Positions 11,261 through 22,404 of a DNA stretch of 64,000 bases are shown here, piece after piece. How positions within the stretch are numbered: position 1 is the first letter of the stretch; each line of letters opens with the position of its first letter. Under the pieces are notes generated by a model. It was not told where the DNA came from and ran no database searches. It saw only the letters and a program-made list of their open reading frames with translations. The DNA comes from Parasponia andersonii (lineage: Eukaryota; Streptophyta; Magnoliopsida; Rosales; Cannabaceae), in contig JXTB01000228.1 of NCBI GenBank assembly GCA_002914805.1, forward strand, positions 304,447 to 368,446, written 5' to 3'. The position numbers and the translations under genes are program-made.

Positions 11261-12020
11261 TTGACCAACATCATGCATCTTGAACAGCGACCAAAAAAGC
11301 TTGAGCCAGTACTGGATATGGATATTACCTTCACAGAACAAGAGGCGAGGGAGGTCCATTACCTACATAATGATGCGTTGGTCATAAAGATCAATTGTGG
11401 AAGCATGCAGTTACGGCAAGTATTGGTCGATAACGGAAGTGCTGTTGATATCCTGTACTACGATGCCTTTAAGAAGATAGGGTTGAATGAAAGCGACCTA
11501 GAGCCTGCCGTCACTCCACTCTACGGATTCACTGGTAACAGCATAATGCCTATGGGCATAATTGAGTTAATGATCAACGTTAGAACCTATCCTAAGGTTT
11601 CAATGGTAATGACCCAATTCTTGGTTGTAGATTACCCCTCTGCATTCAATGTTGTACTAGGAAGACCGACACTGAGGGAACTTCAAGCTATTACTTCAAT
11701 CTACCATCTCGCTATGAAATTCCCGACCCAATACGGGGTAGGCGAAGTGCGAGGAAAACAATATGATATGCGGACTTGTTATAACAACTCTTTAAAGCTC
11801 GCAGCAAAGGATGCGACACCTCGCACAATGATGGTCCAGCTACTAAGAGAAGCATCAGGTGAAACGTCAGTCGAAGCGTCAAGTAAAGCATCAATCGAAA
11901 TGACAAGCGAAGACCTCGACCCTCGAGAAATCGATGGAGAGGTCAAAACTGGACCCATTGAAGACTTGGAAGATTTGCCATTTGACAAGTCCTCTAAGAA
12001 TTTAAAGATTGGAGCGAAGC
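11261..12020 (+). pseudogene. pol: Tat aspartic protease region
   Basis: A long open frame (11261-12142) carries a retropepsin-like domain with VLVDNGSAVDIL at about residues 55-66. The catalytic Asp is present in D-N-G-S, where other families have D-T/S-G. The downstream ADVVLGRPTL-like segment (here NVVLGRPTLRELQAI) is the usual second half of the fold. It would cleave the Gag-Pol polyprotein. A Ser/Glu-rich linker (residues 190-225) leads to the RT. The frame then passes into a different frame near 12080, a frameshift relative to the RT that follows. Confidence 0.85.
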
Positions 12021-13420
12021 TTCAAGAACCTGTGCGAGCTTCATTGGTCGTTTTTCTGAAATCTAACTTGGATGTCTTCGCATGCCAACATTCGGACATG
12101 TGGAAATCGATTCGAATATCATATGCCATTGTCTTAACATAGATCCGACAAAAAAGCCTGTATGGCAGAAAAGAAGAGCTATGAATCCAGAGCGCTACGT
12201 CAGGTTGAAAGAAGAGGTAGAGAAGTTGCTCGAAATTAGATTTATCAGGGAATCTTTTTACCCGAACTGGCTTGCTAACCCGATTTTGGTAAAGAAACCC
12301 AATAGGAAGTGGAGAACGTGCATTGATTTCACCGATCTCAACAAAGCATGCCCGAAGGACAGCTTTTCCTTTCCAAGAATCAACCAGCTTGTAGATGCGA
12401 CGTCGGGGCATGAACTCTTAAGTTTCATGGACGCATATTCTGGATACAATCAAATCCCCATGTACGAGCTAGATGAGGAACATACCTCGTTCATTACTGA
12501 TCGAGGATTATACTGTTATAAGAAGATGCCCTTCGGACTCATCAACGTAGGAACAACCTACCAGCGTCTTGTCAACATGATGTTTGTAAAACAAATTGGT
12601 AGACAATGGAGGTATATGTTGACGACATGTTGGTGAAGTCGAAGAAAGCCGAAGATCACATCAAGCATCTTGATAAGATGTTCAAAATTCTCCGAAAGTA
12701 TCAAATGAAGCTGAATCCCCAGAAGTGTTCATTCGGGGTAGGATCTGGAAAATTTATGAGTTTCATGGTCAATCAGCGAGGCATTGCAGCTAACCCTCAG
12801 AAGATACAAGCGTTGATTGATATGTAATCTCCTCGCAAACACAAAGATATGTAGAGCCTGGCCGGAAAAGTGGCCGCATTGAGTCGATTTGTATCCAGGT
12901 CGACGGATAGGTGCCAACCATTCTTTGAAGTATTGAAGGGTTCGAGTGGACGGGAGAATGCGAGCAGGCATTCCAAGAATTAAAAATACACTTGGGTTCT
13001 CCTCCACTCTTGTCGAAGCCAAATCCGGGGGAAGAACTATATTTATACCTCGCTGTTTCTAAATATGCGACAAGCACTGCGTTAATTCGAGAATATGAAA
13101 AGATATAGCGACCAGTGTACTACGTAAGTAAAAGACTACTCGATGCCGAAACAAGATATCCAGAAATAGAGAAATTGGCATTATCACTCATCTTCGCATC
13201 CAGGAAGCTTCGATCTTATTTTCATACACATACCATCAAAGTTTTCACGACCTTTCCGTTAAAGTAGGTTCTGCAAAAACAAGAGGCTTCAGGACGACTA
13301 CTTAAGTGGGCATTTGAGTTGAGTTAGTTCGACATCGATTTTCAACCCCGCACGGCGATTAAAGGGCAAGCTCTCACAGATTTCATTGCGGAATTCACAT
13401 ATGATGTCATTTTTCCCACA
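12021..13420 (+). pseudogene. pol: Tat reverse transcriptase and first RNase H
   Basis: RT motifs run in order: KKPVWQKRRAMNPER, FIRESFYPNWLANPILVKKPN, CIDFTDLNKACPKDSF, SFMDAYSGYNQI and MPFGL, up to about 12600. The frame then shifts, and the catalytic YVDDMLVKSK follows at 12615-12644. Connection and RNase H follow (EWTGECEQAFQELK, YYVSKRLLDAETRYPEIEKLALSL) up to DFIAEFTYD near 13405. These would make and process cDNA. At least one frameshift near 12600 and stops at 12826, 13107 and 13266 and beyond inactivate it. The domain is cut from the next one by the solo LTR at 13426. Confidence 0.9.
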
Positions 13421-13425
13421 GAAGT

Positions 13426-15935
13426 TGTAATATCAAGTCTGTCCTATATTATGATTTTTGTTTTTCATGTGTTTTAAATCTATGGTTATTATAAGCGAAA
13501 CGGTTATGCACTAACAAAATTTTTGTGAATACGGTTGCAGTAGAATACGTACATGAAAGCCAAGTTAGACTACGTGCTTATTGAGAAATAAATTTTCATG
13601 CATTTGCATTTATATGTGATTGTTATAATAATATGATTAATTTGTATCTATTATTCAGTTAAGTGAATTATTCTAATAATTATTGTTATTTAAATCTTAG
13701 TCAAGTTTGTATTTAGAGTCCAATTAATTTGATAATAAACTTATATGTATATACCTAAGTTTTAATTAAGCACACATTATATATACGAATAAGTATGTCT
13801 ATTGTTATTACTATTATTATTAAATAATTGTGCAGCACGTGAAGTTTTAATTTCTACTAATTTATTGGTATGTATTAAAATATATAGATTTTAATCTATT
13901 TTTTTTTTCCTACTTATGGATAGATGGTTAACATATAAGTTTAGGTTATTCTAAAAAAAAAAAGTGTTGATAGATTTAAAAAAAATAATGAAAAAAAAAG
14001 AACCCTAAGCCAAAACCCTATATATATATATATANTGTTTTTGCTGCTGTTGGATCAAAATTCAACCTATGATATCTAGGGTTAGAATTTTTTATAGAAT
14101 CTGAAATTTTAACAACTTGTTTATTTATATATTAGGTTAAATTCTAGAAATTTTTATGATCATAGGGGTTTATTTTTATTCGTTATTAAATTTTTATTTA
14201 TATTATCCTTAACATCATTGAATATGATAGATTTAATATTTTCATTTGTTAACATTCAAAACCCATGCTATTGATATTTGTTCGACTTGAAATTTATACT
14301 GGACGTTTATCAATTGTTATTAGGTTTTTCAAATATTTTCATGATTTTTGGAAATTTCTAAAATTAAATATGAATTTCGAAATCTTTATTGTTTTGCTGA
14401 TTTCAGTGCTGATATGAATCCTGATGTAGAATTTCATGAATTTAAAGTGCTATCTAATGGTCTATTTTGGAATCTATAATTTTTTTACATGTTTAGATTG
14501 TGCTAAAAATAATTTCATAAAGTTTCAGAATATTTTGACTTAAGAAAAAATCTATAAAATTTTATCTTTGTGCACTGGTTTTCAGTTTAACAGTTTTACT
14601 GGGTTACAAGAATTAGATTCAAAATTATGAAAAACGTCCTAAATATTTTTTATAAATTCCAATAATTTTTCTGGATCTTTTTTTATATGTCTTAATGAGC
14701 TATGCAAATTTTTAGGATAAATGGAAATATATTATTGAATCTAAAATTTTTTAAGTATGCCTAGTTTGCTGAATGTTTACAGATTTGGTTTTGTTATGAA
14801 AATTATTATGTTATTTTATGTTATGGATATTTTCAAACATATGAAATATGTTTCTTAAAAGCAATAATAGCATGTGTTAATATTTTTTTAAGGAATTTTT
14901 TGCATAAATAATAAAAATTAAAAGATAAAGAAGAGGTACGTGGTTTCAACAAGGTTGGTTGTGTGGTATTTCACTACAAAGTTTTTCTAAGGACTTGAAG
15001 TAAGTAAATCTCACCCTATGTGTTTATATGTAAATTTTCATGCTATTATGTGATGTTATTATGATCATTATGATATGTTGTTATATGCTATGCTATATTA
15101 GTTTGCATATTAATTATGACATGAGTATGCACAAGTATTACATAAATTACACAAGAGATTATGATTTTCAAAGAATGATTTTTCTAAAGCACTATGCAAC
15201 CAGATTTTGTTCAAAGAAGAATGTTTTTATTTAAATGTGTGTCAAGTTCTTGAAAGGAGTATGTGCACCTGACTGAAAGACCTACAGTTACCATGTTAAG
15301 AATAAATGTTTAAACTGCGATGCTAGCCATTGTAGTATGATAGCTATATGGAATCCGAATAGCTACAAGGTCATATGCTTATCATGACACTATGTTTATG
15401 GCTCATCACTTCTGATAGACTTGGCATTACACTATGTTGAGCTCAAATACGAAAGTTTTATGAAATAGTAACGATTATGATTAAGATGTTTTTCAAAGAA
15501 GGGGTTTCATAGTTATTATATTTAAAATGCATTATTCATAAAACACGACATTCATTGCATGCATGAGATTTACTTACTGGGCGCAAGCTCATCCCATTCT
15601 TTTAAAATTTTCAGATGAGCAATAGATTCTTGGAGGTTGGTTAGCGGCAGCGGTGGAATCCCTAAATGAAATTAGAACGTTTTTAATCCATTTTAAGTTT
15701 TATTTTCTTGTATTTGGCTTTTGAATTAAAATTAAGTGTCTTTATTTCATAGGTTATTTTGAGTATTAAGTTTTGTTTCCAATGTTTTAATAAGTGGTTT
15801 TTTTTTTAGTTTAAATATTTCTTTTCATTTAAAAAAAAATTATTACCAGATTTTTTCCATTTTATTTTAGAAGATGAATACAAAAAATTAAACATTTTCT
15901 AGCTTAGGTACATACCTAAATTAGGGGATGTTACA
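13426..15935 (+). mobile_element. Solo LTR (2510 bp) inside the Tat pol gene
   Basis: Starts TGTAATATC and ends GATGTTACA, a near-perfect short inverted terminus, and is flanked by the exact 5-bp duplication GAAGT (13421-13425 and 15936-15940). No primer site, polypurine tract or coding domain lies inside, so it is a single LTR left by LTR-LTR recombination. Size, ends and a late CATCCCATTC...TTTTCAG segment near 15591-15615 resemble long Tekay/Del chromovirus LTRs. It is related in type, but not obviously in family, to the LTRs at 39688 and 47047. Orientation is inferred from that resemblance. It includes the N at 14035. Confidence 0.85.
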
Positions 15936-15940
15936 GAAGT

Positions 15941-16430
15941 AATCGAAAAACCTGCTACAGATTTATCCAGATTGTGGAACCTTTACATCGATGGATCATC
16001 AAACGAGAGTGGAGCTGGTGCGGGCTTAGTACTAATCAATCCTAAAGGGCACAGTATTCATTATGCACTTCGCTTCAAATTTCCAGCATCAAATAATGAG
16101 GCAGAATATGAAGCACGGATAGCCGGGCTAAAGCTCGCACAAGAAATGAAGGTCGCAATGATTGAGGTATACAGTGATTCCCAACTGATCGTTTACCAAG
16201 TGAACGGCGAGTATCAAGTAAGAGGAGAGAGAATGATAGCTTATTTATAGGAGGTACAAAGATTATTCTCGACATTCACTGCCTATAACCTTCAACTTCT
16301 TCCTTGCATTAAGAATACTCGAGCAGATGCTCTAGCTAAGCTCGCCTCAACAAAAGATGCCAAATTACTAAAGGTGGTTGCTGTCAAGTTTCTTACAAAT
16401 CCAAGTATTGAAGTAGAGCCCTAAATAGCT
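15941..16430 (+). pseudogene. pol: Tat second (archaeal-type) RNase H domain
   Basis: After the solo LTR the pol frame resumes with LWNLYIDGSSNESGAGAGLV, then NNEAEYEARIAGLKLAQEM and EVYSDSQLIVYQVNGEYQV. The acidic residues of the RNase H active site are all visible (D in YIDGSS, E in EAEYEA, D in YSDSQL). This extra RNase H next to integrase, besides the one ending at 13420, defines Tat elements; it was acquired independently and is thought to help degrade the RNA template. It ends in a stop at 16248 where the family reads on (EVQRLFSTFTAYNLQLLPCI, then a NTRADALAKLAS motif). Confidence 0.9.
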
Positions 16431-17688
16431 ATGATGGTTGACAAAAAATCATCGTGGATAGATCCTATAATGAAGTATATACAAAATGGCGATCTTCCCA
16501 AAAACAAAGACGACACAAAGTGACTTCGAATGAAAGCAGCTCGCTATGTTATTTATGACGAGAAGCTTTATCGAAGAAGTTTTAGTGTGCCGTTATTGTT
16601 ATGTGTCGATGAAGAAAAAGCAGACTACATTATGAGGGAAATTCATGAAGGATTATGTGGAAATCATTCCGGAGGCAGGCACTTGCGAACAAGGTTCTAA
16701 GACAAGGGTATTTTTGGCCGACCATGAAGAATGATACAATGGAATTTACTAGGAGGTGTGACAAATGCCAACGATTTGCAACTATTCCTAGAATACCACC
16801 TGTTCCTCTCACTCTAATGACCAGTCCATGGCCATTTGCAGTATGGGGAATTGATATTATCGGAATGCTTCCATTGGCGCGAGGTAGATTGAAGTATACA
16901 GTGGTCGCAGTCGATTATTTCACCAAGTGGATAGAAGCTGAAGCCTTGAGTACCATTTCCGCAAAAAAGATGATAGATTTTGTTTATAAAACTATATTCT
17001 GCCGTTATGGTATACCACATACCATAATTTCTGATAATAGGAAACAATTTGCCTGCAATGAGTTCCGTAACTTCTGCGACAACTTATGCATCAAGAAGAA
17101 TTTCTCCACTGTTGTTCGTCCACAAGCAAATGGATAGGTCGAAGCGATAAATAAAATACTTAAACACAATATAAAGACAAAGTTGGAAGGGCATAAAGGA
17201 GCTTGGCCAGAGTACTCCCTGAAGTTTTATGGGCTTATCGCACCACTCAATGAACCACTACCGGAGAAAGTCCATTCTCTTTAGCTTATGGATATGAAGC
17301 AATAGTTCCGGTTGAAATTAGTGAGATTTCTCTACGACGATCAACCTATGAGCAAGATCGCAACGAAACACTAATAAAGATTGAGCTTGATCTCTTAGAA
17401 GAAATGTGTGAGCAGTCTCAGCTTCGAATCGCATCATATCAACAGTGCACTGCTCGATATTATAACTCTAAAGTCAGAAGAAGAGGATTTGAAGTTGGTG
17501 ACCTTGTTCTTCGACAAGTCCTACCAAATAATAAAGAGCACGGTGCTGGTGTATTTGGACCCTCTTGGGAAGGACTATATATTATTGATGCCGTCATTCG
17601 ACCTGGGACATATAAGTTAGCTCGCACTGGCGGACAAAAGATCGAGCATGCGTGGAATGCAGAACAACTTTGTCGCTATTATCAGTAA
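16431..17688 (+). pseudogene. pol: Tat integrase
   Basis: The zinc-binding part is visible as EIHEGLCGNHSGGRHL and CDKCQRF (H-H-C-C). The catalytic core follows with WGIDIIGMLP (first Asp), IISDNRKQF (second Asp) and VEAINKILKHN (Glu) after about 35 residues. The C-terminal part (17404-17688) carries the FEVGDLVLRQV and GPSWEGLYII segments. It would insert cDNA into the host genome. Stops at 17135 and 17282 and shifts around 16650-16700 and 17200-17400 break it, and the otherwise conserved G-T-Q-F reads RKQF. Confidence 0.9.
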
Positions 17689-17707
17689 ATTTGCATATAT
17701 TTTCAAC

Positions 17708-17870
17708 GACTTGGGGGCCATCTTGTATTCATCATTCGTGGGACATCTTGTATTCGTCATTTGTGGGACATCTTGTATTCGTCATTCATCAATAAAGATA
17801 TCTACTTGAATTCGTCATTCGTTGTTCGTCAATCGTTATTCATCGATCGTTATTTGATATTCATCGCATT
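17708..17870 (+). repeat. Short tandem repeats between Tat pol and the antisense ORF
   Basis: GGGACATCTTGTATTCGTCA and close variants occur about three times in a row with a period near 28-29 bp (17715-17795). They break down into irregular TCGTCATTCGT/TCAATCGTTATTCATCG units. Such variable tandem arrays after the integrase are common in Tat elements. Confidence 0.7.
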
Positions 17871-18419
17871 AATCAATAAGGATGTCTTCTCTTCGATTAT
17901 TCAATTTGGTTCACCTTTTATAGTTTTATGGCAGTCTTCAAATACCATAAATCTCGAGGGGCAGTGGGAACAGAATATTATCTCCTACTCGCTTCCTAAG
18001 GGACTATACAAAATGTCTATTTAGAGAAGTTGGAATATGAGATCGCTAGAAATCCTAAAAATCTAAAATTTCTTAAAGTCTTAGGATTTTCTCCTTGCTT
18101 TATCCCTTAGCATATCATATTATGCAATTTCCCTCCCCGAACAACAAAGTAACTAAGCAAAACGTCCATTGTTCGATGTGATATATTGCTATATTTACAT
18201 TTTGCCATGGAACTTTTGAAAAACAGTATTGAGTTTGCATCACTCATACTTGCTGTTTTCTTAAGCGACCTAACCTATCCTAACACAACCATTTTAAGTG
18301 TGTTGGATTCGAATCGCAATAGTGTACCGATCAGTCACCTAGTAATTGACTACTTGGTTAAATTAATTATCTTCTATATTACAACGTAGTGTTTTGATTG
18401 TTTTGCAGGAATAAATATC
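17871..18419. other. Spacer between Tat pol and the antisense ORF
   Basis: Non-coding. It contains a purine-rich GAGGGGCAGTGGGA near 17958-17971 that resembles an internal second polypurine tract. No coding signature. Confidence 0.4.
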
Positions 18420-18529
18420 TTACAGGAAAGCATTCATTAAAAAAAAAAAAGCTCGCACCTGTATGCAAGCAAAGAAATACAAATAAGAAGGGGACCAAGC
18501 CCGTATTGTTCTGAAGTTAAAAAATAAAA

Positions 18530-20692
18530 GAACACAAAATTTGTATGCAGACGTGCTCACTCCACCATCTCCAGTTTTGGTAGCTTCTGCTTCCCTCCAA
18601 CTCCGGACAAGCTTGACCACATCTTCGCCAAGAATAGAAAAGTCGAAGTCCGGATACTCGCAGAAGATATTATATATAATGGTCGACGAGGCGATGTCAC
18701 TGGCTTTTTCTTTGAGCTCCTTGACTTCAGTAGCCTTGAACTCTTCAAAAGCCTTATGTGCCGCCTCTATTGTCACCTCCTTCATACGATCCGGATGCTC
18801 AAAGATAGTATTTTCAAGCTCTTTAATTTTCTCCTCGAGCTTCTCCTTTTCAAACTTCTCCTTGGCGAGACCTTCGAGCAGCTGCTGCCTCTCTAAGTCA
18901 AAGGCTTTTCTCTCCTCCTCACGAGCCTTCTCCGAGTCCTCGAATACTTGGGTTATCTCTTCGACTTTTTTGGCTTTTTCCAAACACTCAAGGACTGGGT
19001 CATGTATCAGGACAGTAGCTGCAGCAGTCTGAAAATATAACACATCAATACCAGGAAAAAATACGTTGAAGAGGGAAAATAAAAAATGCTTACATTTGCC
19101 AGCATCCTTATCGCAGACTTGAAGGCAATCTTAGCTGATCGTCGCTTCATCCTTGCCCAGCCATCTTCAGAAGTGAAGCGATCAATGAAGGCTGCTCTCA
19201 TACCAGCCTTCTCCGGCAATTGGTTAAGGAGTACGAAAAGCTCCTCGTCTTTATCAACCTGGTTCGGTTCCGAAGAAGTGGCAGTCTCCTTGGATGGATC
19301 AGGATGGCTTGCAGTTTGAGGCTGAGGAGGAGGTGAGCTTGTCGGGATATCCTCGAAGGTGACTTTTCGTTTCTTGGAAGTGTCGACCTTCTCTTTCCCT
19401 TTTGACGTCGATGGAGCTGTGCTCTCTAGCGTCTCTGACTTTGCTACTGACCCTAGAGTGGAAGGCAGTGCTCGTAGTCTACTACCGATAACCATTTCTG
19501 TACAGATATGTGAGTCAGCATGTAAGGTGACATAATACGATGATAAGGAAATAGAAGGAAAAAATAATTATCTTCTTGCTGTTGAGAAACTTGTGGTGAC
19601 ATGGCTTCTGGAGATGATGGTTCCGAGGTTGTAGGGGTGGCAGGTGCTTTTCACTTCCTAGGTTTGGAAGATGAGGCACTCTTTTCCTTCTACTTCCTCG
19701 ACTTCTTCTTCTTCGAGCTCGAGGGTCTGGTCAAACGGACAGTGGAATCCGGGAAAGCGGCTCCCCTTGGAAGCAGACTGCAAGCGACTAAGTTCTTCGA
19801 CGTTCCAAGCTTCTTCCAATCGAATTCTTCAATTGGAAGTTCGTTTATTCTATACACCCTTGCGAGCTGTTCTCTGGAGAGTCCAGGTCGTTCCTTATTA
19901 TCTGCGATGACATACGAGTACGATCAGAATAATATATTTATATAGAGAAAGCGATAAGCTGAAAGTTACCTACCAGGGTTCTGAAAGAAGCCGTTATCTG
20001 CGTAATCAAAGTGGAAAAATAGATTTTTCCATTTTCCTATGTTGTTGCGAACTCTGTAGATATTGTTTTTGCTTGGTTCGACCACTTTCTCGCATAAAAG
20101 AAGCCGAAGTCTAATGGGTTTGATTTCACTTGGTAGAACCAAGCGAACTCTTCAGGAGTGGGGGTCTCTAAGCCTAGTTTATGGTATAGTATGTACAGAC
20201 CTACCATGTATCTATAAGTATTTGGAGTTAGTTGAAAAGGGACGACTCCATAATAATCGACGACTAATTTTATGTAAGGATGAAGTGGGAGGTGGACACC
20301 GCATCTAAGAACTGCTTCTGAGAATGAGGCAATTCGCGAGAAGGTGTGTGTGGTTGATTGAACTCTATAGGAAGGCATAGAGGGACATCGATTTTATAGT
20401 TGCAAACGATTTTTCTGAGCTTGTTTTTTGAACAGCTCGTCTTTACATTGGTACATGACCAATCTCCCTCTACATATTGATAACCCGTTGCGAACGCAGG
20501 GGCATCTCTGATATGCCGAGGCCATTGGTCTTGAGAAAGATCCCCTATGCGAGGACTACTTTGCCTGACCCCGGTTATTTCCACTTCAGGTTCTGGCTCA
20601 AGGTAGTCTTTGAGGTTTATAGAGCTAATGCTCGTATTGGAAGATTCTCCTGAGAATGCATTCCCGTCTCTAAAATCCTCACTACTAGACAT
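18530..20692 (-). pseudogene. Tat antisense ORF (putative gypsy-type transposon protein, spliced), decayed
   Basis: Opposite to gag-pol, the frame starts at 20692 (MSSSEDF...) and shows, after an acidic N-terminus, the segment at 20378-20037 with HLPLHPYIKLVVDYYGVVPF and QLTPNTYRYMVGLYILYHKL. That is the signature of the plant 'putative gypsy-type transposon' domain (PF04195 as I recall it). A next block (19900-19690) reads LARVYRINELPIEEFDWKKL and ends in a lysine/serine-rich stretch. Then 19495-19094 encodes a Pro/Ser-rich linker and 19028-18530 a long coiled coil rich in EK. A GT-AG intron of 65 nt (19093-19029) joins the last two parts cleanly. Stops near 19690 and frame changes show decay. 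Such antisense ORFs are known in Tat elements; their function is unknown. Possibly a nuclear or chromatin-associated protein, but that is a guess. Confidence 0.75.
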
Positions 20693-20699
20693 CTGAAAA

Positions 20700-21696
20700 G
20701 AAATATGGATGGATTTAGTCCTATTCGAGCATCAGGGATCTTAGCTATATGCAAGCAGTTTTGGGTTCTCATCCTAGGATTGCATCATAAAAATTGTTCG
20801 AGCAATTCTTCAATAATTCATCACTCGACTGATTTTGGTTTTCAATAAAAATATAAATATAAATAAGGTTTCAGACCCTAAAAACTCTTTTACGAGGTCG
20901 TCTCTGTCAGTCATCTAAAAGAGAGTATTCTATAAACTAATGAATGGGATCTGAAAAATTTCCATTTCAGTCTATCTAAGTGTGGGACGGGTTTTTATTC
21001 AGGACATTTAGGCTCTACAATTAGTTTCAATTTCTAGAAATAAAATCTATAAATGAGTTTTCTGGACAGACAGAACAATAAGAGAGAGAGGATATATACT
21101 AACCTTTCTTCGAAGATAGAGGGATCGAGATGTAGTCTGAAGGATTACGGTGATAGCTTCATCGGAGAAGAGGCTGAAAGTTGTACGAGCTGAAGAACAA
21201 GACGACACCGAAAGTATTGCTTTGTGAATGTTTCGGGTTTCGAGAGAGAGAAACAGCAGACGATAGGGTTTTTGTTTTTGAAGAGGAGGCGGATTAGTTT
21301 TCGATATATATGTCTCGAGCATCGTCAAAACACAGCCGTAGATCTAGGTATTTAATTTTTAGATCCAAAGGCCGAATTTCACGCGGGATTTGATTTTCTG
21401 AAATTAAATCGATATCTTTTTAAAATTTGAAACGACTCGATTTAAGACAATAGTTGGCGTCATCACTATCATTGTGTCTGCTCAAAAAAACGGAAAAGTC
21501 TCCTCCAGTTTTGCTATTCTTCTTAGAAAAGGTGACACGTGATTTCGTCTGTCAGAAAAAGGTGCGCGTGATCTTGAAAATATGAGAATTGAGATCTGGC
21601 AACTCTTCAAAGATCTCAAGTCTAGGTCACGACATCGCATTTTTTAAGCTCGCACTTATAGTATAAGGAAGCTCTATTTTTTCCTAAAGAACTAAT
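20700..21696. other. Leader region of the antisense ORF / 3' non-coding part of the Tat element
   Basis: Holds no clear domain. On the minus strand it would be the promoter and 5' leader of the antisense ORF. The small open frame at 21328-21047 on that strand has no recognisable similarity. Confidence 0.4.
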
Positions 21697-21712
21697 GGAG
21701 CTGGGGGGCAAT
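21697..21712 (+). promoter_or_regulatory. Polypurine tract of the Tat element
   Basis: GGAGCTGGGGGGCAAT directly precedes the 3' LTR and would prime plus-strand synthesis. Confidence 0.7.
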
Positions 21713-22399
21713 TGTTGTGCGGTCTAAAAACCTATATGTTGGTCAATACCGAAAAGAGAAAAGTTGACCAAGTGGACGTGTCAGGTCGCATGAGTAAGAT
21801 TAAGTGCGACCTCCTCCGAAAGAGTTAAGTGCAACCTCCACTGCATAAGTTAGTACGACCTCCTCTAAACGAGTTAAGTACGACTAGAATGAAAAGGAAA
21901 CTAGACTAAGCTTCGTCAAATGGGCAACCTACAAAGAAAGGGGAACAAAAGTTTCTCTTTAAAGATCGACCAGTCATCTCATTTAAGTTATTACCCAGTT
22001 ATATTGTTACTGAAATTGTATTTTATGATTATACAGTTACTCATTCTTATAATTGGGAAACATTGAGCTATCATCACCTATATAAAGGGAGTTCAATACA
22101 GTTGTAAGGGATCTTTGATTGTTTAGATCTTTTGGGAACTTTTTAGACTCTTATTTCTTCTTTCCGGACAATACACTATAATTTTGAGCTCTTAGAATTC
22201 CAGCCTTGAAACTTAACAAAACTCTTATAATTCTCCAGAAAATAGTAAAAAAAACAGTGGACATAGACTCATCTTTTTTGGGGCTGAACCACTATAAAAT
22301 TTGTGTCTCTTTATTTGGTTTGATTGATTAACCCTTTTCACACACAAGCCACAACTTGCAATTTTTCTAAATTTATTGTTGACAAAACCTCCGTCAACA
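21713..22399 (+). repeat. 3' LTR of the Tat element (687 bp)
   Basis: Counterpart of 8625-9309 with the same ends (TGTTGTGCGG...GTCAACA). It differs by scattered, mostly transition changes, which suggests an insertion that is not recent. Confidence 0.93.
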
Positions 22400-22404
22400 C
22401 AAAG

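Larger units (their letters stand above)
8625..22399 (+). mobile_element. Complete Gypsy LTR retrotransposon, Tat lineage, decayed
   Basis: Two LTRs (8625-9309 and 21713-22399) enclose gag, protease, RT, RNase H, a second RNase H, integrase and an antisense ORF. The 5-bp target duplication CAAAG is perfect (8620-8624 and 22400-22404), so both ends are exact and the locus has not been rearranged. Two RNase H domains in series before integrase, an antisense ORF and a polypurine tract reading GGGGGGCAAT are hallmarks of the plant Tat clade. The internal region is 12.4 kb, of which 2.5 kb is a later solo LTR (13426-15935). Every coding block contains stops or frameshifts, so it is not autonomous. 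Confidence 0.93.

Noticed and set aside
19601-19945. 114-codon plus-strand frame
   Set aside because: Shadow of the antisense ORF exon on the minus strand, which shows the recognisable segments.
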